64,000 bases of DNA from the NCBI GenBank assembly GCA_020636745.1, contig JACJXH010000004.1, forward strand, positions 310,001 to 374,000, read 5' to 3'. Source of the stretch: Lentimicrobiaceae bacterium. GTDB lineage: Bacteria > Bacteroidota > Bacteroidia > Bacteroidales > Lentimicrobiaceae. This document shows, in pieces, positions 44,113 to 53,462 of this stretch. Position numbers and translations under genes: made by a program. Within the stretch, counting starts at the first letter, position 1. Each line of letters opens with the position of its first letter. The notes under the pieces are model-generated. The model was not told the DNA's origin and did no database searches. It was given only the letters and a program-made list of their open reading frames with translations.

Positions 44113-47094
44113 CTAAGACATAATGGGCAGATTGATAATCACCCTTGTGCCCGAAGCTTGCCCGTTTGCGTCAAATAAATCGATAATCTGCGATTTCATA
44201 TCCAGCCCATAAAGGTTATTAAGCAGTTTTAACCTTGACTCTACCAAGGAAATGCCTAAAGATTTCTCATCTCGTTTAGCAGCGGGCTTTGAGGCCTGAG
44301 CCTGAGCTCTTCCGACCCCATTATCTTCAACTACACAGGTAATCTGATTCTTTTCTTTTGACAGATGAATCACAATACGTCCACCACCTTTTAAACCCAT
44401 AATACCATGCCAGATTGCATTTTCGACAAAAGGCTGAATAAGAAATGGCGGAATATAGCTGGCCAAAGTATCAATTGAGTCATCAACATTCAAATGATAT
44501 TCAAATTTCTGCTGAAATCTAAGTGACTCCAGTTCGAGGTAAAGAGAAAGTGAGGATATTTCGTCACCAATAGGGACGGCCTGTTTTTGCGAGCTGTTCA
44601 GTATCAATCGCATAAGTCTTGCAAACTTAGAAAGATATTGGGAAGAGGCCAGCCGATCGTTTTTGATAATAAAAGATTGAATTGAATTCAGTGTATTGAA
44701 AACAAAATGAGGGTCCATTTGCTTTCCGAGGGCTTGTTGCCTGTACCAGTTAATATCATTCCTGAGCTCATGTTCTTTGCGTATTTGTTTAACCCTGTTG
44801 ATGTAATAAAGGTAAACTATCAGTATAACTGTAAGGGCCGAAAGTGAGATAAACCACCATGTTCTCCAGAAGGGAGGTAAAATAGTAAAGCTAAACTTGG
44901 CAGGAGCTGCACTTTGCAGACCATCAGCATTGATAGCCATCACTTCAAAAGTATAATCACCGGGTGGAAGAAAAGCATATTCAACCTCATTGTTATTCGT
45001 AACCACCCAATTGTCATTTAGGCCAACCAGACGATACTTGAAAATAACATTGTCGGCATCACGAAATGAAATACCAACAAACTCCAACGTAATAAAATTC
45101 CGGTCATAATTAAGTTTAAGTCCAGACTTCACAAGGGTATCAACATTCAACACATTAACTGAGTTAATATAAACCGGAGGGGGTTGGGTAACTGGTTTAT
45201 AATTTTTATAGTTAAAAACTGTGAGGCCCAGATTAGTAGCAATATAAACATTATCATCATCACAAGCAATCTGATTGATTTCATTTGAAATCAACCCATG
45301 TAACTTGGTAAAAGAGTTAATCTTAAAGCCCTTGCTACCAATATCGGCAAGTTCCAGACAGTTCAGCCCTTTATTTGTAGCAACCCATAAACAACCATTA
45401 TTGCATACCATAGAGGAAATTGAGTTACTTAAAAGCCCTTGTTGCTGGGTGAGTTGAAGAATGGAGCTAGCTAAATCATACAAAATCAGGCCAGAACCCT
45501 TTGTTCCAATCAATAATTGCTTAGTTTTTTCATCATACAGTAAATCGGTAACTCTACTCCCTAAAAGGGGATTAAGAGCCTTTAGATTAATAATACCTTT
45601 CTTATCCTTTTTATAAACTCCATTGGTTGCACCTAAAAAAAGTGTACTGTCATTAATCTCAAGTATAGATTCAACCCTTAACCCAATACTATCATAGGAT
45701 AAAGAGTTATAAATAACATTTCCATTTAAAAATTTACTATAGCTGTTTGATTCCCCAATCCACAATCCATCATCATTTGAGCCTGATATAGTTTTTAAAC
45801 TAAATATAAAACGAGACTTCCCCGACAAACTATTCTGTTGAATTTTGGAATCAGCGAATTTATTTTCATACTTCTTGATTGAATGCAGATCATGAACATT
45901 ATACAAATACTCATTTGTACCCACCCATAATCCCTGCTTATTTTCAAATAAGGCCTGAATCAAATCATTCTTTGTATCAGAGACTTTTAAGTTAGAGATG
46001 CTTTTCCCTTTGATGATATTAATAAACTCATCGTTTGTTCCTGCAATAACTTTTCCGCTTGACAATAACACCTTACTTACCTTATCTGAAGTCAAACCAT
46101 TCAGTTTGGTATACGAATAAAAACTACCTGAAGGCAAATAATAAACGCCCTCAGCTAAAGTTGAGAACCACATTCCTCCTTCCAGATCCTCATAAATTGA
46201 AGAAACGGAAACACCATTTAAATATTGAAAAACAGGAGTGCTTAAATCTTGACCACTTTTATAACAAATTGCACCATTTTTATCCGTAGCAATCCAAATA
46301 TTATTATGTCTATCAGGGAATACGCCAAAAATTCTATAGTCAACAAACTTAGGATAAGGTTTCAAACTATCATTAAAAACTACAAAAAAATCATTTTGTG
46401 AAAAAACAAGTTGATGTTCTCCAATCAATGTTGCCATTAACTGCCGATGTGAATATGTTCTTTCAATATTTTTAAAAAAGTACCGGGACACCCTTTTGTC
46501 ATTATGTATTGTAATTCTGTACAAATCCATAATCTCCCCTTGAGAAACAAGCACCCTGCCATCCTCAATAAAAAGATGGGCCGCAGTTGATTCTGCCCCT
46601 TTCGGATGGAGCCTTTTTAAATTCCCCTGATTATCGATCATTATTAAACCTTCCTGTAATAGTCCGATTTTTATACTTCCGTCTCTACTAACAACAAAGG
46701 ATGACTTAACAGGTACAGCAAATCCTCCAACCCCTGCTTCAAGGCTCCTGTTGAATCGGTAATTAACTATAGAATCATTCTCAAAATAAGACAACTGACA
46801 AGGAAAAGAAACAAACCATACCCGACCCTTAAAGTCTTCATAAACTTCAAATACGGTATTTTCTGCCAACCCATCCTGCTTGTCAAAATTCTTAAAATGC
46901 CGGCCATCATATCTGCATACACCCATATTGGTTGCAATCCAAACATACCCTTTTGAATCCTGAAACACATGGTAAATTTCGTTACTGGGGAGGCCTTCAT
47001 CAACCGTATAATGCCTGAATACAGGCTGCTGGGCATAGGATGCCGGGAAAATCAGACTTATTAATAATATGATCGGGGCTAAAAGCCTTTTCAT
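44113..47094 (-). CDS. Sensor histidine kinase with periplasmic two-component propeller (LytS-type kinase domain)
   Basis: This 993-residue membrane sensor has a signal peptide (residues 1-21). The first about 640 residues are made of regulator-propeller repeats, seen as recurring VWIATNxG-like blocks (for example GYVWIATNMGVCRY). A Y_Y_Y domain follows (about 650-740). The single transmembrane helix is near residue 750. The kinase part is of the LytS/HisKA_7TM-like type, with the phospho-acceptor region DPHFVFNTLNSIQSF near residue 795, an N-box (PFVENAIWHG) near 890 and VEDNGVG near 925. Its LytTR response regulator is not adjacent. The gene is richer in A+T than its neighbours over the propeller part. 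Confidence 0.9.
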   Translation of the reverse strand: MKRLLAPIILLISLIFPASYAQQPVFRHYTVDEGLPSNEIYHVFQDSKGYVWIATNMGVCRYDGRHFKNFDKQDGLAENTVFEVYEDFKGRVWFVSFPCQLSYFENDSIVNYRFNRSLEAGVGGFAVPVKSSFVVSRDGSIKIGLLQEGLIMIDNQGNLKRLHPKGAESTAAHLFIEDGRVLVSQGEIMDLYRITIHNDKRVSRYFFKNIERTYSHRQLMATLIGEHQLVFSQNDFFVVFNDSLKPYPKFVDYRIFGVFPDRHNNIWIATDKNGAICYKSGQDLSTPVFQYLNGVSVSSIYEDLEGGMWFSTLAEGVYYLPSGSFYSYTKLNGLTSDKVSKVLLSSGKVIAGTNDEFINIIKGKSISNLKVSDTKNDLIQALFENKQGLWVGTNEYLYNVHDLHSIKKYENKFADSKIQQNSLSGKSRFIFSLKTISGSNDDGLWIGESNSYSKFLNGNVIYNSLSYDSIGLRVESILEINDSTLFLGATNGVYKKDKKGIINLKALNPLLGSRVTDLLYDEKTKQLLIGTKGSGLILYDLASSILQLTQQQGLLSNSISSMVCNNGCLWVATNKGLNCLELADIGSKGFKINSFTKLHGLISNEINQIACDDDNVYIATNLGLTVFNYKNYKPVTQPPPVYINSVNVLNVDTLVKSGLKLNYDRNFITLEFVGISFRDADNVIFKYRLVGLNDNWVVTNNNEVEYAFLPPGDYTFEVMAINADGLQSAAPAKFSFTILPPFWRTWWFISLSALTVILIVYLYYINRVKQIRKEHELRNDINWYRQQALGKQMDPHFVFNTLNSIQSFIIKNDRLASSQYLSKFARLMRLILNSSQKQAVPIGDEISSLSLYLELESLRFQQKFEYHLNVDDSIDTLASYIPPFLIQPFVENAIWHGIMGLKGGGRIVIHLSKEKNQITCVVEDNGVGRAQAQASKPAAKRDEKSLGISLVESRLKLLNNLYGLDMKSQIIDLFDANGQASGTRVIINLPIMS

Positions 47095-47119
47095 TCATTT
47101 ATTCCTTTAATAGATCGTT

Positions 47120-47127
47120 CAAATTTA
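47120..47127 (-). promoter_or_regulatory. Candidate -7 promoter element of the sensor kinase gene
   Basis: On the minus strand this is TAAATTTG, a match to TAnnTTTG, 26 bases upstream of the kinase start codon. No clear -33 element is seen. Confidence 0.45.
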
Positions 47128-47357
47128 ATACAATTTAACCTCCCTTACTTCTCTTTTTATTTATCAATCATCGCTTTTTATGTCAAACATAAGATACTGC
47201 ATCTTTTGTTTTGCGTTTTCTTCTTTTTAACATGATTAACCTTTTATCAAACAAAGCTGCAAAAATCCTGAATTCATTTTTATTATATCTCAACTTTTAA
47301 CACTATCTTAGTGTGACAAAAACACAAACTTCATTTTATTCATTATCAATTTCTTAC

Positions 47358-48401
47358 ATGGCTAAATCTAAAAATATTAATAAAAGAATTGGCATTCTGA
47401 CCGCTGGAGGTGACTGCCCTGGAATAAACGCTGCCATAAGAAGTGTAGGAAAAACAGCCATTTCTGATTATGGAATGGAGATTTTAGGAATATCTTCAGG
47501 CTTCCTTGGATTAATTGAAAAAGACTTTTCTATTCTTGACGAAAATCATTTATCCGGTATTCTGACTCTTGGAGGAACCATCCTGGGCACCTCCAGAGAA
47601 AAACCTTACAAAAAAAATGAAACAGCCAATGGCAAATCAGAAAAGCCCAAGCTTATTAAAAAGCATTACCATGAAATGAACCTTGACGGCCTGGTTTGCA
47701 TTGGCGGTAACGGAACGATGCGAACAGCGGCCCTGCTTGCTGAAGAAGGCCTGAATATCATTGGCCTTCCTAAAACCATTGATAATGACGTTTGGGGAAC
47801 AGATGTCACCTTCGGGTTTGATTCTGCCGTTTGGATTGCCACTGACGCCATAGATAGGCTGCACACAACTGCCAACTCACATAAACGCATCATGGTTATT
47901 GAACTGATGGGTCACCATGCCGGATGGCTGGCACTGTACTCCGGCATTGCCGGCGGTGGTGACGTTATCCTTATTCCTGAAATTGATTACAAAGAGGAGG
48001 TAGTGGCCAAATATCTGCTTAAAAGAGCCATGAATAAAAAATCATATTCCATTGTGGTTGTAGCAGAAGGAATCAACAAACCTAAAGGAATTTCTGCCGC
48101 ACATCATGTTTCTCAGTTTATTCAAAAATATACCGGACTCGAAACACGTGAAACTATCCTTGGTTATATTCAACGCGGAGGAAGCCCCTCGCCCATGGAT
48201 CGCATCCTGGCAACCCGCTATGGAGCACATGCTGTTGAACTGATGGCTTCCGGTAATTTTGGACAAATGGTGGCTTCCATTAATGGTAAGATTACCTCTG
48301 TTCCCCTTAAAGATGTAGGCAACAAACTCAATATTGTACCACAGGATCACCCGCTGATCAAAAAATCACGAAAAATGGGAATCTCTTTTGGCGACAAATA
48401 A
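47358..48401 (+). CDS. pfkA: 6-phosphofructokinase (GGNGT / K139 subtype)
   Basis: This is a glycolytic enzyme of about 347 residues that phosphorylates fructose 6-phosphate. I prefer the ATG at 47358 to the in-frame GTG at 47313. The N-terminal GILTAGGDCPGINAAIR loop, the catalytic IDND motif (Asp142), the MGHHAGWLAL stretch and the PEIDY segment are intact. The donor site reads GGNGT (Asn118, Gly119) rather than GGDGS, and PKTID (Lys139) rather than PGTID. Gly119 favours ATP, while lysine at the second site is shared with PPi-dependent enzymes; the combination is also known in some ATP-dependent enzymes. The phosphoryl donor is therefore likely ATP but not certain. Confidence 0.9.
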   Translation: MAKSKNINKRIGILTAGGDCPGINAAIRSVGKTAISDYGMEILGISSGFLGLIEKDFSILDENHLSGILTLGGTILGTSREKPYKKNETANGKSEKPKLIKKHYHEMNLDGLVCIGGNGTMRTAALLAEEGLNIIGLPKTIDNDVWGTDVTFGFDSAVWIATDAIDRLHTTANSHKRIMVIELMGHHAGWLALYSGIAGGGDVILIPEIDYKEEVVAKYLLKRAMNKKSYSIVVVAEGINKPKGISAAHHVSQFIQKYTGLETRETILGYIQRGGSPSPMDRILATRYGAHAVELMASGNFGQMVASINGKITSVPLKDVGNKLNIVPQDHPLIKKSRKMGISFGDK

Positions 48402-48441
48402 CAATGATTACAGCATTTGCAAGCCTGGCTGGCAAAATCAC

Positions 48442-50925
48442 TTAAAAATCTTCCATATCAGATTCGACCTGCCCATTGCGCTCTCTCTCTTTTTGCCGGT
48501 TATAATTGTTGATGCGATAACTAAATCCCAAATAGCCAACCCGGCTTTCCATTTTGCGGTTATTTGTGATAAAAAACCCATCACCGGTTGTTTCAGAATT
48601 AAACCTTCTGGTATCAAACACATCACTCACCCTTAAGCTTAAAGATGCTTTCCCTTTCAAAAAGTCATACCTGAATGCCACATCTGCAAAATACACCTCT
48701 GCATCCCTGTCCTGAGCTTCAACCTCGGGTGATTCATAGTTTCCGGCTACCATCAATGAACCATTCTTCATCAGATTGAATGTCATATTGATTTTGGCTG
48801 TCCACATATTGCCTCTTACCGTTTCAAGACCTGTAACTTCACTCCCCTTTATTACATTCCTGAATATCGAAACATTGGCATTGGCTTTAAACCATTTTGC
48901 AAACTCCCTGTTTCCTATAAATTCCATTCCGTATGCTGTTCCACTGGTCAGATTCCTGTATGTGGTAGAGGTCACACCACTCTCTTCCAACGAAACTATT
49001 CTATCAATAATGCCCGTTGTATGCCGATAAAAAGCCGTTGCATTCAACGAATTCTTACCCCAGAAATTTGACCACCCAAGTTCATAGGAGTTGATAAATT
49101 CAGGATCTAATTTTGGATTGCCAAACCTGATATTCAATGAATCAGAGTAATCAACAAAAGGATTCAGCTGCCTGTTTGAAGGCCTTGATACCCTGCGGCT
49201 GTAACTGAGCAAAAATTGCTGCTTTACACTTGATTCATAAACCAGGTGAACAGACGGGTATAAGCTCATATATGACTGATCAAACTTTTCATTGGTTAAG
49301 GTGAGTTCCGAATTTGATATCAGCTGCTCTAGCCTGACTCCTGCCTGATATTTTAATTTTTTGTATGATGATGAATAAATCCCATAAACAGCATGTATCT
49401 GTTCCAGGTAATCAAAATAATTATTTGCCAGCGGATTCAGTATCCATTTATCTGTTTCATAATCATAGTCTTCCAGGTAATTTCGCATGCTAAGGTCTTT
49501 AACAGTGCTCTTGAATCCCGTTTCAACACGACCGCCATTTCCAACAGGTGTTGAATAGTTAGACTGTAACATATACATCAAATTCGTATTGTTCGAGCCG
49601 GAGTTCTGAAGTGTAGGATATAGCTGCGCTTCATCAGAAAAAAATTCCGTTTGCTCAATTTTCTGACTCCCACTCATGCTGTTGTCATTGATCATAAAAT
49701 CAGCGGTCAATTCCCTGCCTTTGGTTGAAAAAGTTCTTTTATACGAAGCATTATAACTATATGACTGTATACTGCGATCTGATGAGCTATAACGGTTAAA
49801 TTTTCTGACAAGAACATCATCGGCATTAAATGAACGCGACAAAATATCACCCTTATTACCAAAATCCATATCTCTGTATTGAAATGAAAGGGTAAGTGTG
49901 TTATAGTTGTCAATTAAAAAATCAACGCCTGTATTCAGATTCTGCATATTTCTGTTATTTGTCATCTCCTGATTCTGAAGCAATACAGAAGAAACACCCT
50001 CATAAGTTGTTGTGCGATTGGATTCTCCGGATGAATTAAACCTGCCAAACCGGGCATCATAACCTGCAAACAAATTAAATTTTGACTGTCTGAGGTTAAA
50101 ATTCAGGGAGCCATTGTATCTATCGCCTGTACCAGCTGTGGCCGAAACCAGCCCATTCAGCCCCTGAAGGCTTTTTTTCTTTAACACAATATTGATAATT
50201 CCTGAAGTACCTTCCGGATCATATCTTACCGAAGGATTGGTAATTACTTCAATTGATTCGATTGAACTTGCCGGAATCTGCTGAAGCAGGTCACCACTGC
50301 TGATTTCTGCCAATCCCGAGGGCTTGCCATCAACAAGAATAGTAACATTACTGCTTCCCCTAAGGCTCACATTTCCATCAACATCTACTTTTACTGATGG
50401 TATATTTTGCATCACTTCAACAGCAGAGCCTCCAATTGAAGCAATGCTCTTGTCAACATTGATAATCTTTTTATCCAGATTGTTTACCATCATTTCCTTT
50501 TCAGCCGTAATTTCAACACCCGAAAGCCCTGTCGCTTTATTTTTCAAAGGAACAATACCAAGATTAATCTCCGGATTGTCAGGCCTTATCATAACATCTT
50601 TAATCATTTTGGTCTCATAACCCATAAACTGAATTCTGACCAAATACTTCCCGGTTTTCAGCTGTTCAACTTTGAAATTCCCCTTTGAATCGCTGATTGT
50701 ACCACCTGCAATTGAAGAATCCCTCGGGCTGATGAGGGCAATACTTCCATATTCAATGGCATAACCGGAAGCTTCGTCAACCAGCTTACCTTTGAGTATG
50801 CCGATTGCAGGCCTTTCGCCTCCACCGCCGCCTCTGCCCTGTCCGTTTTGTGCCAGAACTTCTGACACACTTAATAGCGCCACAATAAGCAAGAATAACG
50901 AGTAAGATGTAATTTTTAATTTCAT
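48442..50925 (-). CDS. TonB-dependent outer membrane receptor with carboxypeptidase-regulatory-like domain
   Basis: This is an outer membrane beta-barrel protein of about 827 residues. I chose the ATG at 50925 (MKLKITSYSLFLL), which starts the signal peptide directly. Residues about 45-130 form a carboxypeptidase-regulatory-like domain with the usual GTISDSKGNFKVEQLKTGKYLVRIQFMGY-type pattern. A plug domain (about 150-250; VEVMQNIPSVKVDVDGNVSLRG, SIESIEVITNPSVRYDPEGTSGIINIVLKK) and a large barrel with the OMP_b-brl_3 character follow. No SusD lies beside it, so it is not a standard glycan receptor; its cargo is unknown. It is divergent from an M14 peptidase gene. Confidence 0.9.
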   Translation of the reverse strand: MKLKITSYSLFLLIVALLSVSEVLAQNGQGRGGGGGERPAIGILKGKLVDEASGYAIEYGSIALISPRDSSIAGGTISDSKGNFKVEQLKTGKYLVRIQFMGYETKMIKDVMIRPDNPEINLGIVPLKNKATGLSGVEITAEKEMMVNNLDKKIINVDKSIASIGGSAVEVMQNIPSVKVDVDGNVSLRGSSNVTILVDGKPSGLAEISSGDLLQQIPASSIESIEVITNPSVRYDPEGTSGIINIVLKKKSLQGLNGLVSATAGTGDRYNGSLNFNLRQSKFNLFAGYDARFGRFNSSGESNRTTTYEGVSSVLLQNQEMTNNRNMQNLNTGVDFLIDNYNTLTLSFQYRDMDFGNKGDILSRSFNADDVLVRKFNRYSSSDRSIQSYSYNASYKRTFSTKGRELTADFMINDNSMSGSQKIEQTEFFSDEAQLYPTLQNSGSNNTNLMYMLQSNYSTPVGNGGRVETGFKSTVKDLSMRNYLEDYDYETDKWILNPLANNYFDYLEQIHAVYGIYSSSYKKLKYQAGVRLEQLISNSELTLTNEKFDQSYMSLYPSVHLVYESSVKQQFLLSYSRRVSRPSNRQLNPFVDYSDSLNIRFGNPKLDPEFINSYELGWSNFWGKNSLNATAFYRHTTGIIDRIVSLEESGVTSTTYRNLTSGTAYGMEFIGNREFAKWFKANANVSIFRNVIKGSEVTGLETVRGNMWTAKINMTFNLMKNGSLMVAGNYESPEVEAQDRDAEVYFADVAFRYDFLKGKASLSLRVSDVFDTRRFNSETTGDGFFITNNRKMESRVGYLGFSYRINNYNRQKERERNGQVESDMEDF

Positions 50926-50946
50926 CGGGTAATTGATTAGGGTTGG

Positions 50947-50954
50947 CAAAAATA
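50947..50954 (-). promoter_or_regulatory. Candidate -7 promoter element of the TonB-dependent receptor gene
   Basis: The minus strand reads TATTTTTG, matching TAnnTTTG, 22 bases upstream of the start codon at 50925. The short leader supports that start over the in-frame one at 50958, which would lie upstream of this element. Confidence 0.5.
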
Positions 50955-51005
50955 CCATAAATACATGAAGCTTTCTGAGTTTAACAATTTTCTACGCAGG
51001 ATAAT

Positions 51006-51029
51006 CATTCGACACCTTCATTCGACACC
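51006..51029. repeat. Direct repeat of 11 bp in the divergent promoter region
   Basis: CATTCGACACC occurs at 51006-51016 and again at 51019-51029, exactly, with a 13-bp period. It lies between the two divergent candidate promoters (50947-50954 on the minus strand, 51110-51117 on the plus strand), a position expected for an activator or regulator site. Confidence 0.5.
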
Positions 51030-51109
51030 ATCTTGCTGATTTTCTTTTGCTGTTAGTTGTAATTTTTATCCATTTCATGCAGTAAGCAAAGAATGTCTAT
51101 CAATTATCT

Positions 51110-51117
51110 TAATTTTG
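51110..51117 (+). promoter_or_regulatory. Candidate -7 promoter element of the M14 peptidase gene
   Basis: TAATTTTG matches TAnnTTTG and would place the transcription start near 51124, about 20 bases before the ATG at 51145. Confidence 0.45.
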
Positions 51118-51144
51118 TCATGTAAATACTCTTAAACCATAGTC

Positions 51145-52932
51145 ATGAGAAACACGCTTACCATATTCCTTCTATTGTTCAATCTCATACTGAACGCTCA
51201 GAACTGGGACACTGATTACGAAAAATCTGATTTTAAAAAGACGCCAACGTATGCCGAAACTATAGATTATTGCCAGCGCCTGGCCGATGCTTCTCCCTTA
51301 GCCAGCATGGTCAACCTGGGCTTAAGTCCCCAGGGAAATGCAATTCCCATGATGATAATTGACCGCGATGGATTAAAAACTCCAGAAGCCATAAGAGCCA
51401 AAGGACGCATTGTTGTGTTGGTACAGGCATGCATTCACCCTGGCGAACCCGAGGGAAAAGACGCCATGCTACTGCTAATAAGAGACTTAATCATCCACCG
51501 CAAGCAAAAAGAGTTGCTTGAAAAAGCAAGCATCCTTTTTATTCCAATTTTTAATGTGGACGGGCACGAGAGATTTGGCCCCTATAACCGAATAAACCAA
51601 AACGGGCCCGAAGAAATGGGCTGGCGCACCAATGCCCTGAATCTTAACCTGAACCGCGACTTTCTGAAAGCCGAATCGCCCGAAATGCAGCACTGGCTTA
51701 AAATGTACACACAATGGCTTCCCGAATTCTTTATCGACATACACACTTCAGATGGGGCCGATTACCAATACCCTCTTACTTACAGCATTGAAATTTCAGG
51801 CAATCTTGATTCAGGCTTAACCCGCTGGCTCAACAATATATATGAACCCCGTATTACAGGCAAGATGAAAGAGGCTGGATACCCGATATTTCCTTATGTC
51901 CAGTTCAGAAAATGGCATGACCCCAGAAGCGGACTTCGCACAGGACCTGCCCCATCAATGATTTCGCAAGGTTACGCTGCCGTGCAGAATCGCCCTGCAC
52001 TGCTGATTGAAACCCATATGCTTAAAAACTATAAAACACGCGTTGATGCTACATACCAAATGTTAACGCATTCACTGTTCATTTTAAACCATCAGGCCGA
52101 AACATTGAAAACCCTGATTGACATGGCCGACAAATCAACTGCATCGCCAAACTTCAGAACACAAAAATACCCCTTGTGCATCAAAACCAGCCAAACAGAC
52201 AGCACAATGGTACAGTTTGAAGGCTTCGAATACAAAAATGTAAAGAGCGACCTCACCGGAGGCGACTGGTTTATATATGACAACACCAGGCCAGTAACCA
52301 TGACTCTACCGTTTTTCAACAAAACATACGTTGAAACTGAAACTCAACTTCCTGAAGCATACCTTATTCCTGCTGAATGGGCTTCTTTAGCCGGAAAACT
52401 TAAACTTCACGGCATCAAAATGAATCAGTTAACCGAATCTGCCGAATTAAATATCAACTCATATAAATTTCACGACTGTTCTTTCAGCCCCGAACCAAAC
52501 GAAGGTCACCAGAAAGTCAATGCAAAATATGACGAAATTGTTGAAACACGCAAATTCCCTAAAGGCTCTTTCGTAATACTTACCAATCAACGAACAGCTA
52601 AAGTAATAGCTGCAGCACTTGAGCCGGCGTCACCTGGCTCATTTTTCGAGTGGGGTTATTTCAACACGATTCTTGAACAAAAAGAATACAGCGAAACCTA
52701 TGTTATGGAAACCATGGCGCGTGAAATGCTAAACACAGATGCCAACCTCAAAAAAGAGTTTGAAACCAGAATGAAAGACCCCGATTTTGCAGGCAGCCAA
52801 TGGAATATTCTTAACTGGTTTTACAGCAAAACACCTTACTGGGACAACAAATTCAACATTTACCCTGTAGGCAGGGTTTTCGAAAAAGCTTCTGTCACTT
52901 ACCTGAAAAATATTTCGGTTCCTGTTGAATAA
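51145..52932 (+). CDS. Secreted M14-family zinc metallocarboxypeptidase
   Basis: This 595-residue protein has a signal peptide (residues 1-18, ending LNA-Q). Residues about 35-340 form the M14 peptidase domain. The zinc ligands are His98 and Glu101 in HPGEPEGKDA and a later His in FIDIHTSDGAD; the catalytic Glu is probably that in LLIETHMLKNY. Other family marks are NVDGHERFG and NLNRDF. The C-terminal about 250 residues have no clear domain. No lipobox or T9SS tail is seen, so it is probably periplasmic. It is divergent from a TonB-dependent receptor gene; joint peptide use is possible. Confidence 0.88.
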   Translation: MRNTLTIFLLLFNLILNAQNWDTDYEKSDFKKTPTYAETIDYCQRLADASPLASMVNLGLSPQGNAIPMMIIDRDGLKTPEAIRAKGRIVVLVQACIHPGEPEGKDAMLLLIRDLIIHRKQKELLEKASILFIPIFNVDGHERFGPYNRINQNGPEEMGWRTNALNLNLNRDFLKAESPEMQHWLKMYTQWLPEFFIDIHTSDGADYQYPLTYSIEISGNLDSGLTRWLNNIYEPRITGKMKEAGYPIFPYVQFRKWHDPRSGLRTGPAPSMISQGYAAVQNRPALLIETHMLKNYKTRVDATYQMLTHSLFILNHQAETLKTLIDMADKSTASPNFRTQKYPLCIKTSQTDSTMVQFEGFEYKNVKSDLTGGDWFIYDNTRPVTMTLPFFNKTYVETETQLPEAYLIPAEWASLAGKLKLHGIKMNQLTESAELNINSYKFHDCSFSPEPNEGHQKVNAKYDEIVETRKFPKGSFVILTNQRTAKVIAAALEPASPGSFFEWGYFNTILEQKEYSETYVMETMAREMLNTDANLKKEFETRMKDPDFAGSQWNILNWFYSKTPYWDNKFNIYPVGRVFEKASVTYLKNISVPVE

Positions 52933-53222
52933 TCAGTCATCTGCTGTTTTCATATTTTAAAATGAAATTTCAAAGACACTGACAGCGTCTGTTAAGCAGT
53001 ACGCTATACGAAATATTTAAGTCAACTACTTTTTGCTGGCCTGTATTTTCATGCCCGGCAATTCTTTATCTTTATGCAGTAATTGTCATACCACACAAGC
53101 TCACAAGCAATTACAAAAATTGCTATTACTTGCCTTAATACAAGCCCAAACAAAGTTGAAAAATTTTAACTGGCAGCTTGCAAAAATTGAAAACATCATT
53201 TACTTTTACGCCTTTGCACTTA

Positions 53223-53259
53223 GTGTCGCAATTACACAAACATAGTGTAATTATGACAC
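53223..53259. promoter_or_regulatory. 37-base interrupted palindrome, candidate operator of the glycan-use operon
   Basis: The left arm GTGTC-gc-AATTACAC (53223-53237) pairs with the right arm GTGTAATT-at-GACAC (53245-53259) around a 7-base centre. Thirteen of 15 positions match. No T-run follows, so it is not a terminator. It lies about 125 bases upstream of the candidate -7 element and 204 bases upstream of the transporter gene. The symmetry fits a dimeric regulator. Confidence 0.6.
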
Positions 53260-53383
53260 AACTCTTCAGCCAAAAATCACGTTGATGAGGAAGGGTGATT
53301 TTATAAGATTGATTGCAACAAACAACATGCAATAGATTTAAAAAACAGCCTTGGCAAATACACTGAGAGTTACAGAAAATTCA

Positions 53384-53391
53384 TAAATTTG
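53384..53391 (+). promoter_or_regulatory. Candidate -7 promoter element of the glycan-use operon
   Basis: TAAATTTG matches TAnnTTTG and lies 71 bases upstream of the ATG at 53463. A -33 TTG is not at the usual distance, so an activator may be needed. Confidence 0.5.
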
Positions 53392-53462
53392 ATATTACGG
53401 CTAAAACAGCAAAACGATAAAATATCCCTAAATCAACAGACTTAACCCCAAAAAGCAACCAA

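Larger units (their letters stand above)
52933..53462. other. 530-base gene-free region upstream of the glycan-use operon
   Basis: This is the largest gap in the window. It holds a weak hairpin soon after the M14 gene (TTTCAT/ATGAAA at 52948-52967), an AGCAATT/AATTGCT pair around 53107-53126, the 37-base interrupted palindrome at 53223-53259 and a candidate -7 element at 53384-53391. A 70-codon open frame at 53033-53245 does not look like a gene. No tRNA fold was seen. Confidence 0.6.

Noticed and set aside
52948..52967. Small inverted repeat after the M14 peptidase gene as a terminator
   Set aside because: The arms are only 6 bp, A+T-rich, and no T-run follows.
53033..53245. 70-codon open frame in the gap before the glycan operon
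   Set aside because: The protein is of odd composition, has no domain or signal, and the frame overlaps the palindrome; codon use is unlike real genes here.
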